A stretch of 64,000 bases of DNA from Chrysoporthe austroafricana (taxonomy: Eukaryota > Ascomycota > Sordariomycetes > Diaporthales > Cryphonectriaceae), in contig JYIP02000002.1 of NCBI GenBank assembly GCA_001051155.2, forward strand, positions 4,693,315-4,757,314, read 5' to 3'. A program made the position numbers and the translations under genes. Shown here in pieces: positions 33,438 to 45,079 of the stretch (its first letter is position 1; every line of letters starts with the position of its first letter). The notes under the pieces are model-generated. The model had not been told where the DNA came from. It searched no databases and worked only from the letters and a program-made list of their open reading frames with translations.

Positions 33438-36400
33438 TCAATGTCGGGGACTGGGAGTGTTCCTGGGAGTACGATGCCCCCTTCTGCCTTGAATTAGGTT
33501 TCCAATTCGACGACCCAAATTCCCTATATACTTCCGCACACCCCTAGGATTGCGCTGCCGGCCTGCTGCGCCTGAATTTGACCCTACGACGGCACTTCCC
33601 TGTGCAAGCGTCCCAGTATGTGGAGGCAGCGGGGGAAGTGGTCTGCCGTACGTTTTGGTAGGTGGCCTTGCCCAAAGTTCAAGCCCATCGTAGGTTTCGC
33701 GATGCGAGCTGCCAACGGAGCGGCCAGAGTTGCTAGCAAAGGGTATATGGGAATCGAGTATCCTCTTAGTGATTGATGAACCCTGTCTCCTTGTGATCAC
33801 AGAGCCGCTGTCTATATATCTTTGACTGGTTACTCCGGTGCCCGATGGGCCTGCATTTGGGTTTGCAAGATTTCCGGTGCTCGCTGAGTCCAGATCCGTG
33901 TTGGCTTCGCTATTACCGGGGTCTGACACGTCCGATAGGTCTTGGTCTCGAATAGGAGGAAGCACTCCGAAGGGCCGAAGATTAAATCTAGCCAGTATAC
34001 TATGCGTGTTTGCCGTCCAGGCGCTGGAATGAACACCGCTTGATCCTCCAGAAGATGCACGGCTTTGTCTATCTTGCGATAGATTGGTGTCACCGGCTCT
34101 TCTGCCAATAGTAACTCCTGTTCGGTCGTCAAGTCCTCTTGCACGTGTACTCAAGCTGTCATAATCTAAAAACCCTGGTGAGCTGGGATCGAAGGAACTT
34201 GTGGTTGTGCTCCAGCGTGCATTGGCCCTTCCCCCGCCCGCTCTGACGTTACCTCCTCCAGCTGAGGGCCCTGAAGGTAATCTCAGCGATAATTCTTCCT
34301 GAGATTCTTGTGATTGCAGTTCTTGGTGGGGCGGAGGATCCAGGGGTGTCTTGCCTAGAGCCGGAGGTGCAGATTGAGCACCAAAGAAGCTTCGTCGTCT
34401 ATTAAAGCTTCTTCCGCCCAGCCAAGAGCTCAGGTCAGATGATCCTAAGTCATCTTGGTCTATCTCACCGGCTGGATCGGAAACCTGAATGCGAGGAGCA
34501 AGCTGCGCAAGTTGCTGATCCGTAGGACCAGGCATCGGACCAACTGCTGCCCGCACTGCTACCCGATGTGGTGGGACGGGAGGGGGCTGTTCAAATCAGT
34601 AGCTTGCTTTGCACTGGTAAAGACGAAGGATGGTTGGGGACTCACAGCGAGTGGGGTTTTGAAGAAGTTATCGTACCAATCGACATCGTCATTGTATCCC
34701 GGCGCAGACTCGACAGTAGCTACGAATCCCATTAGTTCGTCAAGCGAGGGTCGATCCGTAGGTCTATCTGCTAGACACCGGACTAGGAGCCTGAGTAAAG
34801 AGGTTAATGGATAGTCTGAAATGCCTACTGCTATAGTCGCCAGTTCGCATCCATAAGTGTAGAAGGGGGGAACCTCGTGGCCATTAAGATCTGCAATGCG
34901 AAATGCAGCTGGTAAGTGCCAGCTTGGGTTTGCCGGACCGAAGACTGGATTCGCCGATGGGGCATTTACAGGACCTATAGCTGTCGGTGGGATCAAGGGA
35001 TAATGTTGAGTGATGAAAGCTTGCATGCACTAGGATTTGCGTGAGCTGAGTTTCGATAGTGATCGACCTTATCCGAATGTCGATGCCCTAGAGGCTTGCA
35101 GAAATGCTGGGCTTAGATGTCGTAACTCACCAGACCGATACCAAATACGTTGCTCGCTGGACCATATTGCCCGGCAACCTGAGGTGGCGGGATTTGGTTT
35201 GAGGGAACAATATCGACGTAGTCCCATTCTTTGTGAAATTGCTCCTGTAGCACAGGCAACTTTGCTTAGTATGTTCTAGGTGCATAACAAGGCATCTATA
35301 TTGGCTGCAATAGACAAGTCTAGCATGATCGTAACTCACTGGAGTGTAGTAGTGCGGTTTTCCTGTCATTCTGTGTGCCCAAGCACCCTCTCTATCAGGT
35401 GTCACAGTGAGCTTCTGTTCAAGCGACGGCTAAGCTAAAAACAAAGGATTAGGAAGGTGCTCAGACTTACGGACTGTTGAAAGTAAAGTCTGTGCTTCTC
35501 ATGGCCATACCAAAGTCCGAGATCTAGGTGGAGGAACGACGTGAGCACATAGATAATATAAGGATCCTGGAATTAGGCATCATACCTTGCACACCGGTAC
35601 TATTCGATGCCCTCCAGAGTCTATGTCACCTACGAGTACTGAATCCCGGCCATGAATCGTTAGCATGGCATCAACTCTTATATAACGACAGTTTTAAAAT
35701 GCTCATGAGCTGATCGTTCTCACCATTTCGAGGATCTAAGTCGAAATGAACGAGGTCATATGTTATGCCCGGAAACCGAGCCTCGGGAAGAATCTCATCC
35801 ATTTCATCTTGAATATTGCTACCGTTCGGCTGGATCAAAACCGGATACTGCATCGCAACGCAGCCTCTCACAACTGTGTATGAATGGAGAACACGCATCA
35901 GTCAGCACTCTCACTCTTGAATCGGGTGTGAGCCTGAGCATTCAGCGTCGGGATATATCACTTACGACAGCAGAACATCTTCCATAATATTGGAGAGTTG
36001 ATCCCGTTGTTGGGCATATTCGCAGCCTTGATAATGAGAGATTGAAGATCTCCGTGCCTGAGGTATTCCTAAATCATCGCAATATAATATCAGCAGATCG
36101 ATGGCTCTCATAAAAGGCTTCGTGCACCATGTTTTCTAAGTCGGAATCTATTCTATTGTGCAGAGTCAGGGGCTAGGCTTCCCAAGCGGGTACCTCTATT
36201 TGGATGATTTGCTTCAGATGCGTGTAATACAACGATCGAGTCAGAGTCAGTCTTGATGCTTACCGACAATAGTAGGCTCGGATCACCATCCATTTGATCT
36301 TGCTGCTTCTTTGTTGCGTTGGCCTGGGTAAAACTATGTTAATACAAGTTATAACGTGAGATTTTTAAGACTAAGTGTCATAATTTGAACCTCCTCAACT

Positions 36401-37250
36401 AAAGAAGACCGTGGATGGCGCGGAGTGCAGTGGAGAGCAAAGACTTGTGTGTCTAAAATTACGTACCATGACCCCTCTAAGATTAAGAAGTTGAGTGATA
36501 TGCCTCGTACGCTTCAATACCTATCTCTTGCAAAATTAGCCCTCGTTTGACACACTGTCATCGCAGACTCGTGCGTCTTAGGTGGTCACCAACACTCATG
36601 TGGTACTTCTCCTGCGCTACACCCCTACCTTGCGAGGACAATTCCGCCTTCAGCACGAAGCGCTGGTTAGGCCCAGATACGCGTCCATCCGATCCGCTTT
36701 CACAGAGATACACGATGCCTTCTCCCCCAATACCAAGAACGCGTCGTATACGGATGTCGAAGCCATGATTCTTCAAGATGGCCTCTTGGCCCTGCACTCG
36801 AAGTTGTTGGTCTCGAAGCGATGTCCGGTTTCCGTTGCTGTCTCGTAAGATTGAAAGGTGTCGCTGCTGTATCTGCACCATGCGCTCAACTTCTTCATTA
36901 TTGAGGTATATATCTTCCCACCGACCCGTTCGGCGCTGGAGTCTAAGTAGCGGCCTGATGTCGTTGACTTGTGTCGCGATGTGGAGGGCTTCTGCAGCCG
37001 CTTTTTCCCATGGCGGAGGGTTCTCTTGCAAAGCTTCCGCGAACGTTCCATTACGGAAACGATCAAAGTAGGTGGTCATATAAGCCTTATAGTAGAGGTA
37101 TTGAGCCTTGGTTCCAGGGGGCATCTGGTCGATAGTGTTACGCCAGTGATTATGCTCCCCGAAACCGAGTCTAGGGTTCGCTGGAGAGGGTAGCGCAGGT
37201 AAAGGACGCGCAGGAAGAGCGCCGTGCGCAGGAGGCCGTGGTGCCGCCAT
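33438..37250 (-). CDS. Protein kinase domain protein with disordered tail
   Basis: An intron-rich gene. My exon model is 36594-37250, 36467-36520, 36264-36323, 35966-36068, 35724-35873, 35586-35638, 35471-35523, 35340-35391, 35131-35244, 34646-35029 and 33438-34586; it stays in frame and gives about 942 aa. The kinase domain has a G-loop GIGGEGIVYL (about 173), FVLKAE (Lys about 201), LLLSEYLRHGDL at the hinge, catalytic HFDLDPRNVLV (Asp about 336) and ISDFGMAM (Asp about 362), then HYYTPEQF and NVFGIGLCMQ in the C-lobe. The key residues are present, so activity is plausible. The last 390 residues are low-complexity and Ser/Gly/Pro-rich. The N-lobe between helix C and the hinge is unusually short, and the first intron needs a weak GTTGGT donor, so a small exon may be missing at 36324-36466. 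The substrate is unknown. Confidence 0.8.
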
Positions 37251-37895
37251 GGTACAGTGTGCTGCGTTCACAGCTCTTGCAGTTTAAAGATGAGAAATTG
37301 AGAAATCTCAGATTCCTACCTTGGCTTCAAGCAGGGACAAAAAGCTCACGAGGAGCGGTATACAGACCGTTCATTGTCCGGACTTTCTAGAACAAAGCCC
37401 TGTGGCGGAATCTAGCTGCTGGCCGGAACCGGACACTTAATCACGACGCGGATACAATTCAATGGAATTATACTCGCCATTTCTTTGTTGCTATTCTAGC
37501 TGCCGCTTCTCGCTGAAGCCTGCCACTTCATAAAATCCTCACGAAAAGATATCTCTCAAGAGAACATTGGCCTAGCCTAACGAGAGATGACAAGACTCTG
37601 GTCCTTCACGTACTGGATTATCTGTCTGCTGTTGACTAATCTCTTCGAGCCCAGAACAGGAGTAGTGGCTGTCATACAATGGGCTGCTGAGTCCAATCTG
37701 GCACACTGGACAAATCCAGACAATAAGTATGCTGTAAAAGTGCAGATAAATAAAGCATTCCTTTGCAAAAAGGGAGCGTCAGGTAGTAAGAGCTGAGACC
37801 ACAAGGTCTAGTATTCAAGTGCGCCTCTGTTGTCAAAGACACCTAACAAACCTTCATCGGGTATTTAACACCAATTCATCTAGTGCCCACTTCAT
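37251..37895. other. Intergenic, no gene recognised
   Basis: It separates the kinase start from the 3' end of CTF18. No convincing frame is present. Confidence 0.5.
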
Positions 37896-40800
37896 TTATA
37901 GTCCTCTTAGGAACTCCTCCAGGGTTAGAGGCTTCCTCACGGCATTATTCAGTCCCTCATGATACGTGACCCACACCTTGCGCTCGACTCTATCATCGGC
38001 CTGCCTCTTGCCGCTGTTACCGTCAGTCTCGTGCAGCGGCAGTGCCGTGTCCACGATGACACGACCGAAAAAGTCCTTCTTGATGATAGGCACCATGGGA
38101 AGCGTCTTTGAGCCGGCGTTCTCTTTGTCATCGGACAAAAGATCATGATCAATGGTAACGTCGTCGTTCGTCCCGCCGGCTTTGAATCGTGCTTGTCGAG
38201 CAGCTGCCTCGCGAAGAGCTATTGTCTTCTGAAGTTCTTGGTCGAGAACTTGACGTACGGCATAGCGCACGGGAATTTGCGTGGCCAAGACGTGCATTCC
38301 GGCAGTTTCGAAGGTGGAAAGCATGTCGAGGTCACTTTGGTATGGTTAGCAGAATGTTTCCCCCTCAACCAAATACTCCGCAAAGGAGACTCACGGATCC
38401 ATCCTGTACACCCACTGTGTTCGACCCGCCATGGACGGATTGGCGTTTTCAATTTTTCCCTTCAACAGCGATATGCCAACTTCCGCCAGAACCTCCGCAG
38501 CACGGCGCACCATCTCCTTTTCCGTATCTCTCCGAACGCTCGCAACAGATGCCTTATCCGTACTGCCACCCACGACAACAGGCTTCACATCTGGCGAGAC
38601 CAGTCGGACGAGGAACGGTAGAAAGTCCGTGGCAATGTCCTCTGGACTCCTAAAAGCTCGCATCAACGTTGGTGGTAGCTGTCCTTGTAAGCCCTGCAGC
38701 AACGCCCGGGTTTGCTTCTCTGCCTCATAAGCAGAGTAGTCAGCCCGTGGTCCTGTGAAAGGTAACGGCGCCGAGCTTTCTTCATCGCCTTCTGCGGCGC
38801 GCCACTGCTTCTCGTAGCTGGTGTTGATATGTGGTCGATGCGGACTGGCAAAGAGGTGGTGACAAGCCAGTACGGGCTGGCTGAGGTAGGGCGCGAGTTC
38901 CCACTCCTGGCTCGAAAACAGGCGTGAAGAGCAGGTATCGTGAAAGTTGAGCCATTCATAGGCTTCATCGGGTTTGGAGAGGTAAGAATCGTCGTTGAAA
39001 TCCCGATTTGGATACTCCGAGAAAATCTCCGTCATGATACGGTCTATCTCGCCGCTCGTATCGACGATCTCTCGTAGACGCTCCATGGCATTTTTCTTGA
39101 GGTGTTCTGTAAAGCCCAGTTGTGCCCGCGGTTGCTCATTTCGCGTCTTCATATCGAAGTTGGCGTCGGCATGTCTAGGGAATCCGGCTCCTTCTTGGAA
39201 GACGCGGCTGACGATCTCCTTTGTACCACCTCTGCCCAGTCCTCGTGCACCTCCACCGCCATGTTGTAGGTCTTGTATGATATGCTTGTCGACCCATTGC
39301 CGGGTGAGTTGAGGTGCGCCTTGGGGATGTGTCGCCTTCAGGCGTCCTGCGACCCATTCGCCGACGACCATCACCCCGCGGAGATCCCCCTCAGCAGCAC
39401 TCTCTGCGCCTCGCTTCGCATCAAGGCCATTCGACATGCCCCATGCGGCCTCACAGAGTTTGCGTGCAGCGTCCTTTTCGCAGGGTATGCCTTCCTTCTC
39501 GAAGACTACCCTCAGTCTGTTGACAACGGTCTCCATTGATGGCTTGCCAATACGAATGATCTCGGCGAGCCCCGACTGCCTCAGCGGCCTCAAAGAGGGA
39601 TGATACACATCGTTGCAAATGAGGACTAAAGGTCTCATTTGTCGGAAGTCATCTCCTTTCCTCTTCCTCCTCGTGCCGGATGTCGTAGTCGCTGCGGCCG
39701 AGCTGTTCTTTTGGTCTGCTAGAAGAAGATCGATTAAAGCCCTGACGAATCCTCCATCGCCTGAGGCACCCGATCCAGTTGTGACACCGTCAACTTCATC
39801 CACCACCACACAGACGGGGCGGGCCACTTTGGCTTTCTCTCCCGGCTTTGTCTTGACATGTTCGACAGTCTTGACGCTCTCTGTCCCTAAACTGGTCCGA
39901 ATTCGGCCTTTAACGACGTCACGACTTCGATCGTCACTCGCATTGATCTCCATGACCTCGTAACCCGCCTGTCGCGCGCAGACATGTGCGAGTGTCGTCT
40001 TCCCCAAACCTGGAGGTCCTGTCAACATCAGGATCTTCCTATGTGGCTTCTCTTCCTCTTGCTGTTGCTGTTGCTGTCTCCTGGAATTCGTCGATTTTGG
40101 TTTGGATGAGTGCGGGAAAACGATCGGATCCCAACGTTTCAGCCACCGAAGAACCTGCCGATTCGTAAGGTCATCGCCGACGAGATCCACGAAGCTGCGA
40201 GCTCGGTATTTCTCTGTCCACAGCATCGACCTCCTGGGCTTTCTAGGGTTTGCAAATGCCTCTTCCACAGACGGCACGACAGAGTTCTTTTCAATTGGTG
40301 CCTTCCTCGAAACCTTCGCAGCCTCGTTCTCATTTGTGGCTGCAGTGATAAGTTGATGGACATCGACGCCATAGTACGCTCGCTTTGCACGGCCCTCTTT
40401 CGTTCTGGACCGATCGGCGACCATATCTTTGTACGAGGTATTGATAGTGGCCTTCCGTTTGAGGATGCCATCTGACTTTCCCGAGCATGTGATGAAGGCA
40501 TAGCCGTCACGGCCGAGTCTCAACTCATCGTATGATCTTGTGGGTGGGTGTAATTGTGTACGATCGAAAAGCCGGGCATAGCGAGCCTCCTCATCCGCAC
40601 CAGGTGCTTCAATCTCCTCTTGTGGTTTTACATCCGTCAATTCGAGCGAATCATGTACTGTTATTCTGTCTCCTTGCTGTCCAACCTCGACATACTCGTC
40701 AACATCGGGCGTGATTCGTGGGTCATGGAGCATGAGCTTCTTGGGGATGGGGCCTTCTTCCATATACTCGTCGTCGTCAGAGCTATCCTCAACAAGGAAG

Positions 40801-40952
40801 CCTGCTCTGACCTTCGTTTTGGCGGTCTGTTTAGGCGCATCTCGAATTGGGGGAGGACGTTTTATTGGTACTGCGGGTGAAGAAGTGGGTGGATACACAA
40901 TAGGAGACGAAGGGGCAGCCATGTTGGAGGTATTGAGGGGCAGACCGGTCAT
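37896..40952 (-). CDS. CTF18: CTF18, large subunit of the alternative clamp loader
   Basis: Exons 38395-40952 and 37896-38334 flank a 60-bp intron and give about 998 aa. LWTEKYRARSFVDLVGDD is the RFC box that opens the AAA+ module. ILMLTGPPGLGKTTLAHV is Walker A (about 312-320), INASDDRS follows, and CVVVDEVDG is Walker B. The C-terminus IIKKDFFGRVI and KVWVTYHEGLNNAVRKPLTL is the Ctf18-specific tail that binds Dcc1 and Ctf8. The protein loads or unloads PCNA at replication forks with Rfc2-5 and is needed for sister-chromatid cohesion, in the nucleus. A polyglutamine stretch interrupts the AAA+ region before Walker A. Two in-frame ATGs, at 40952 and 40922, could both serve as start; the frame upstream begins at GTG. 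Confidence 0.93.
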
Positions 40953-42319
40953 CGATCTTATCACTAGGAAGCCCGCATGGAGAGATTTGTATCCTTGGGG
41001 TCCTTGAGGGTGTGGTGATGGTGAGATGTTGTGGATTTGAAGTGCAGCAACGCGTCGGGTTTCCCATTTAGACTCTCTCGACGCGTCGCGCCTGGCTTAG
41101 TCATAACCCTTACCCTGCTAACGACATATTCTCGAAAAGTTGTAAATCGCTTGCAGACTTTGGTATGCTTCATCCATGAGTATGTATTTCATAATTTCTG
41201 AGTTTTGAGGAATGCATAGCAAGGAGAGACCCATTTATTTGCTTCAAATATCGAGCAAATCGTTTTGCACTGAGGGGCCCCTTTTCTTGCAGGACCTAAG
41301 TGCAAGTAAAGAAGACCAAACTGACAAGATATAACGTCATTGCTTGACCAAATCCATGATATACGATCAAAAGTGAACTAATTGACATCATGCAAGTATT
41401 TATACTCTCTGCAGAGATATCGCTCCAGAATTTCGAATTATTCTTACATTAAGCACTAAAGAAGCTATAGAATCCAGAGCCCCCAGATCTATTTGTTTTC
41501 TGCTTTTTATGCATCCAAGTATAGTGCATGTAGGTCATTTTACTGCCAGGCTCGTCGATTCGTCTAGAATCATCACAATGGCTTCTTGACTTGAAGATTC
41601 TGATATGATAGTAAATCAGTGAAACATAATAATTCGAGAACACTCCAGCTTGTTTTCTTAAGTTTCTTTGTAAGGGCAAGTGTGCAGCTCCACTGCTTTA
41701 GCCTATCAGACATGGTAGGTGTCAGGAGGATTTCACCTTGTCGTTAGATCATATACAAGCCAAGGAATTATAAAGGCGAGTCTCGGCTTTTCTCAGGTGT
41801 TCTAATGTTGAACTAGTCAGGGATATCACGCTAAGCGGGAGATCAATGGCCTCTATATAGACAAAGGGATTCTCCCACCCATGTTGAATGAAATTGAGCC
41901 ATACACGACTTTTTCTTCGCTTGCACGTAGACCTGTGAGAGTCTGCACTGTATTCTACATGTTTCTAGCAGCATATATTCAATCTTCTGTTATTCTAGTC
42001 TTTTCTCGTCCTAGACGGATTCCAGGTTCCTCTGTAAGGGTGGTCATCCCTCAAGGTCTACATCACATCCAGGCCTAGATTATGATGCTATGGCACACAG
42101 CAATGGTCATCTGCTCTCACCCCATTGATAAGTTACTGAAACCTGGAGCCTCTTTCGCCGTACTCTGCGCTTTGCCAGAATTTTTTTGTAGACCATCATG
42201 GTCCCATCATGGTCTTGTGACGTCTTAGACTGGTCCCCCTTCCCTCATCTCGTCTGATCCCCCTACCAGCCCCTCCTCATGAACCCTAAGCGAGATCGTG
42301 CCTGCTGATAGTCTTCTTT
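40953..42319. other. Intergenic, no gene recognised
   Basis: It holds the CTF18 promoter at its left side. Further right it is AT-rich and has no credible frame. Confidence 0.5.
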
Positions 42320-42604
42320 CCCTGCTCTTCAGTGCACGGGCCACCTGTGTCGCTCTCATGGAGTGACTGGCCTGCCACCCCACTTCCAGTGGCTCTGATG
42401 CCAGTCAGGGCTCTGACCAACTGTACGTTTTCTTTCCTCTTGTGCTTATTTTCCAACTCTCTTGTTTTCCAATAACTCTTCAGTCCCTGCTCTTCAGCGC
42501 ACGGGCCATCTGTGTCGCTCTCATGGAGTGACTAGCCTACCACCCCACTTCCAGCAGCCCTAATGGCAGTCAGGGCTCTGACTAGCTGGATACTTTCTCT
42601 CTCT
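42320..42604 (+). repeat. Direct duplication of a hairpin-forming sequence
   Basis: About 120 bp from 42320 recur from 42485, a period of 165 bp. Nearly all mismatches between copies are transitions. Each copy holds an exact hairpin, GTCGCTC-TCATG-GAGTGAC (42349-42367 and 42514-42532), with one G-U-type pair; that core is identical in both. In copy 1 an outer stem GGCCA/TGGCC extends it. The duplication sits 360-650 bp upstream of the ATG at 42966, in its promoter or leader. Confidence 0.8.
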
Positions 42605-42965
42605 TGAAATTCTTTTACGACGCTCGTTACAAGTACAGTCCACCCTTCCATTCTCTACCAGAGTCATACCATCATACATACTTACCAAGCCAGTTCATCT
42701 TCAGGCAGTCTCTTAGAGTCTGCCAAAGGCAGTGTCTTCTCCTCTCCAGTTCCTGATTTCCGTACCTACACAGTCTACTCAAACTTCTTAGTCCATTGTT
42801 CTCTTGTGAACCAGAATCCCTCAGGCTCAGGAGTTCCAGGCCTCATCACTCCTAGCTCAGAAGCCATACCAACTGGTAGACCGTTCTCAGCCCTCTTTAA
42901 CGGTCTCCCAAGCTCCGGACGGCACGCAGACAGCGCCGAAACTCCTGTTCAACATTAGCGGCAGT
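42605..42965 (+). promoter_or_regulatory. C/T-rich promoter-leader of the bZIP-like gene
   Basis: A strongly pyrimidine-rich + strand with many CTC and TTC runs and few ATGs leads directly to the start codon at 42966. Such stretches commonly mark fungal transcription start regions. No TATA box is evident. Confidence 0.4.
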
Positions 42966-44300
42966 ATGGGCCGCCTCGGCTCCAACCACGAGAACATGGG
43001 CTCTGCACGGAGGTACGGCTCTGAGGCCCCCGAGGCCTCTGATACAAAGCCCAGTGCTGGCCATTCCGGATACAGTACGTCCGGAAGTATTGTGAACGGC
43101 TTAGGAGATCCTGGTTACAGGCCTCATGGTGTCGAGGCCACAGACACGTTCCTCTCAGGATCATGGACTTCGAAAGCTCCACACCAAACTACCTTCGTAC
43201 CCGCTGCGACGACCGGAATGATCTCCTCTGAGATACCGCTCATGACGCAAACGGAGATCCTTGCCAACTCGAACGCAGCACCTGATCCAGCTCCCGTCAG
43301 TGCTTCTGCCGGTAATCCCTTAGCTGAGCCCCCTGGCTTCGTTCGCCCCGTCCACATCGACCTGCAACCTAGCCGCATTCCGGACGCTGGCTGGACTCGA
43401 CACCCAGACCCGAACTTCCGCCCATATGGTCCGAACCAGTGGGTCGATATTCTCAGAGATCATACCCTCTTGCGTTTCATTTCCAAGAACGAAATCAACG
43501 ACATTAAGAAGTACTGTGAGAAGCTGGGTCAGGCAGGGGATCCCTCTAACCCCGTCCCTGTCCAAATCGGAGACGGTCCGTATGATACTAGCGATGCCCG
43601 CGCCGTTTGGAATTATTGCGCCATGTATATAAAGCGCCGTGACCAGCTTCGAAACAATGTGTCTGCGAAGAAATCTCGTTCGAGGAAGGACAACGAGGTC
43701 AAACACTGGAAGACAATTGCTTTGGCCGCCGGGGCTCCAGACGTTCCCTTCGATTATAATTCCGAAGACCCCGCGTACCAGAATGATTCCATGATTCCTC
43801 ATGAGACGCAGGAGGCTATCGCCGGCATGCGGCAGAACTGGGCTTCTGCTGGCCTTCCCGAGAGTTTCCAAACCCAAGGTCTGCCGACCCTCCACCCTCC
43901 CAGCTTCTTGCCTCAAGGCCAGCTGCCTCTTCCAGCCTTTGAAGGTGCCGCTCTGAGCTACACACCGGCAGATATCCAAGACCAGAGCAGTACCTCGTCG
44001 GTGGCTCCTCATCGTCCTCAGACCCGGGCACAGACTCGGGCACAGGCTCGAGCACAGGCTCAAGCACAGACGCGTGCTCGTGGTCACGGCAATGGTCACC
44101 AAGTCGCTGCTACCCAACAAGAGTTGACTGCTGTTCCTTCGTGGAATGAGCCTTCTTCCTCAAAAATGTCAATTCTGTCCGCTTCGATCCCTTCTGCGCC
44201 TTCCAGAGTGAACCAGCTTCAGAATCGCATTGTTGATGAGGGGTCCAACCAGAGTCTCGCTTGGCAAGATAAGAAAGAGGACGAAGTGGGCTGGGATTAG
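42966..44300 (+). CDS. Protein with bZIP-like basic segment
   Basis: A single exon of 444 aa. Residues 1-125 are disordered. A folded-looking core runs from about 126 (FVRPVHIDLQPSRIP) to 260. Within it, RRDQLRNNVSAKKSRSRKD (about 224-242) has the N-x7-R spacing of a bZIP basic region (Asn 230, Arg 238), preceded by a helix with WNYCAMYIKR. The usual leucine heptads do not follow: the next residues are KHWKTIALAAGAPD. The rest is low-complexity, including a run of Arg/Ala/Gln repeats encoded by near-identical tandem codons at 44025-44085. DNA binding in the nucleus is a reasonable guess from the basic segment, but dimerisation by a zipper is not supported, so it may be a bZIP-related family or a chance match. 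Its leader carries a duplicated hairpin. Confidence 0.7.
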   Translation: MGRLGSNHENMGSARRYGSEAPEASDTKPSAGHSGYSTSGSIVNGLGDPGYRPHGVEATDTFLSGSWTSKAPHQTTFVPAATTGMISSEIPLMTQTEILANSNAAPDPAPVSASAGNPLAEPPGFVRPVHIDLQPSRIPDAGWTRHPDPNFRPYGPNQWVDILRDHTLLRFISKNEINDIKKYCEKLGQAGDPSNPVPVQIGDGPYDTSDARAVWNYCAMYIKRRDQLRNNVSAKKSRSRKDNEVKHWKTIALAAGAPDVPFDYNSEDPAYQNDSMIPHETQEAIAGMRQNWASAGLPESFQTQGLPTLHPPSFLPQGQLPLPAFEGAALSYTPADIQDQSSTSSVAPHRPQTRAQTRAQARAQAQAQTRARGHGNGHQVAATQQELTAVPSWNEPSSSKMSILSASIPSAPSRVNQLQNRIVDEGSNQSLAWQDKKEDEVGWD

Positions 44301-45079
44301 TTTAAGGGCAATCACATGTAAGAGCGCGTCGTGGAGAAGCAGCAGTTCCATGATGGAGTCACTCCTGTTGCACCGACAAAATGCGGATTGAAAGAAACAG
44401 AACTGCAGGTTACAAGAGCTAACATAAGACTTTTCAGCACTGGTCAATACCAGCCTATTCATGCCAACGTACTACGGATGCACCCCTGAGCGGCGTGCCA
44501 GGTCTCTTTTGTGATACAGCCTAAGCTCTGGCTTTATTTGCAGTGGGAGCTTTACAACATCACAGCATTCTCATCTTGGTCAAATTGGGTTTCACCTTGG
44601 CATTCTGGGTGCACTTTTAGCAATAATTTTTTGGAAGGGCAATACAATGCTCGAGATACCCTGAACTTTGCGATGTTTTGGCAGTTGAGGATCAAGAACA
44701 TATCTAACCTCAAGGGCGGGAGTAGGGAAGAAGAAAAAACAGAAAAGAAAAGAAAAGAAAAAAGAGCAGAGCAGAGAGCAGAGAGCCGGAAATTGGTGTT
44801 GGCTTGGTGACAGCACGCCAGACTCCGTTTTTTTCCCCCTCCCTTCTTTGGCCGGCGTGGCAGCTAGATCGTTACTTTGAGAATGGACCTTTGGCCTTGA
44901 AATTCGTCTGATATTCGACTTATCTTTCTTGCTTTTGCCGCTTTGTCTGGTCTTGTTCCTCTTACTTCTGTTTGTGTGTTCCATCTAGCTTCTCACGACT
45001 TATCAGCTCATGTGATCTACCCATTCTCTAAAGCCGAAAACCGTCCAATGAATCCAGCACAGTACGAGTGGGAAGCCTT
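44301..45079. other. Intergenic between convergent genes, with purine tract
   Basis: A + strand purine-rich tract at about 44728-44790 (AGAAAA and GAGCAGA units) is the only notable feature. The terminators of both flanking genes should be here. Confidence 0.5.
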
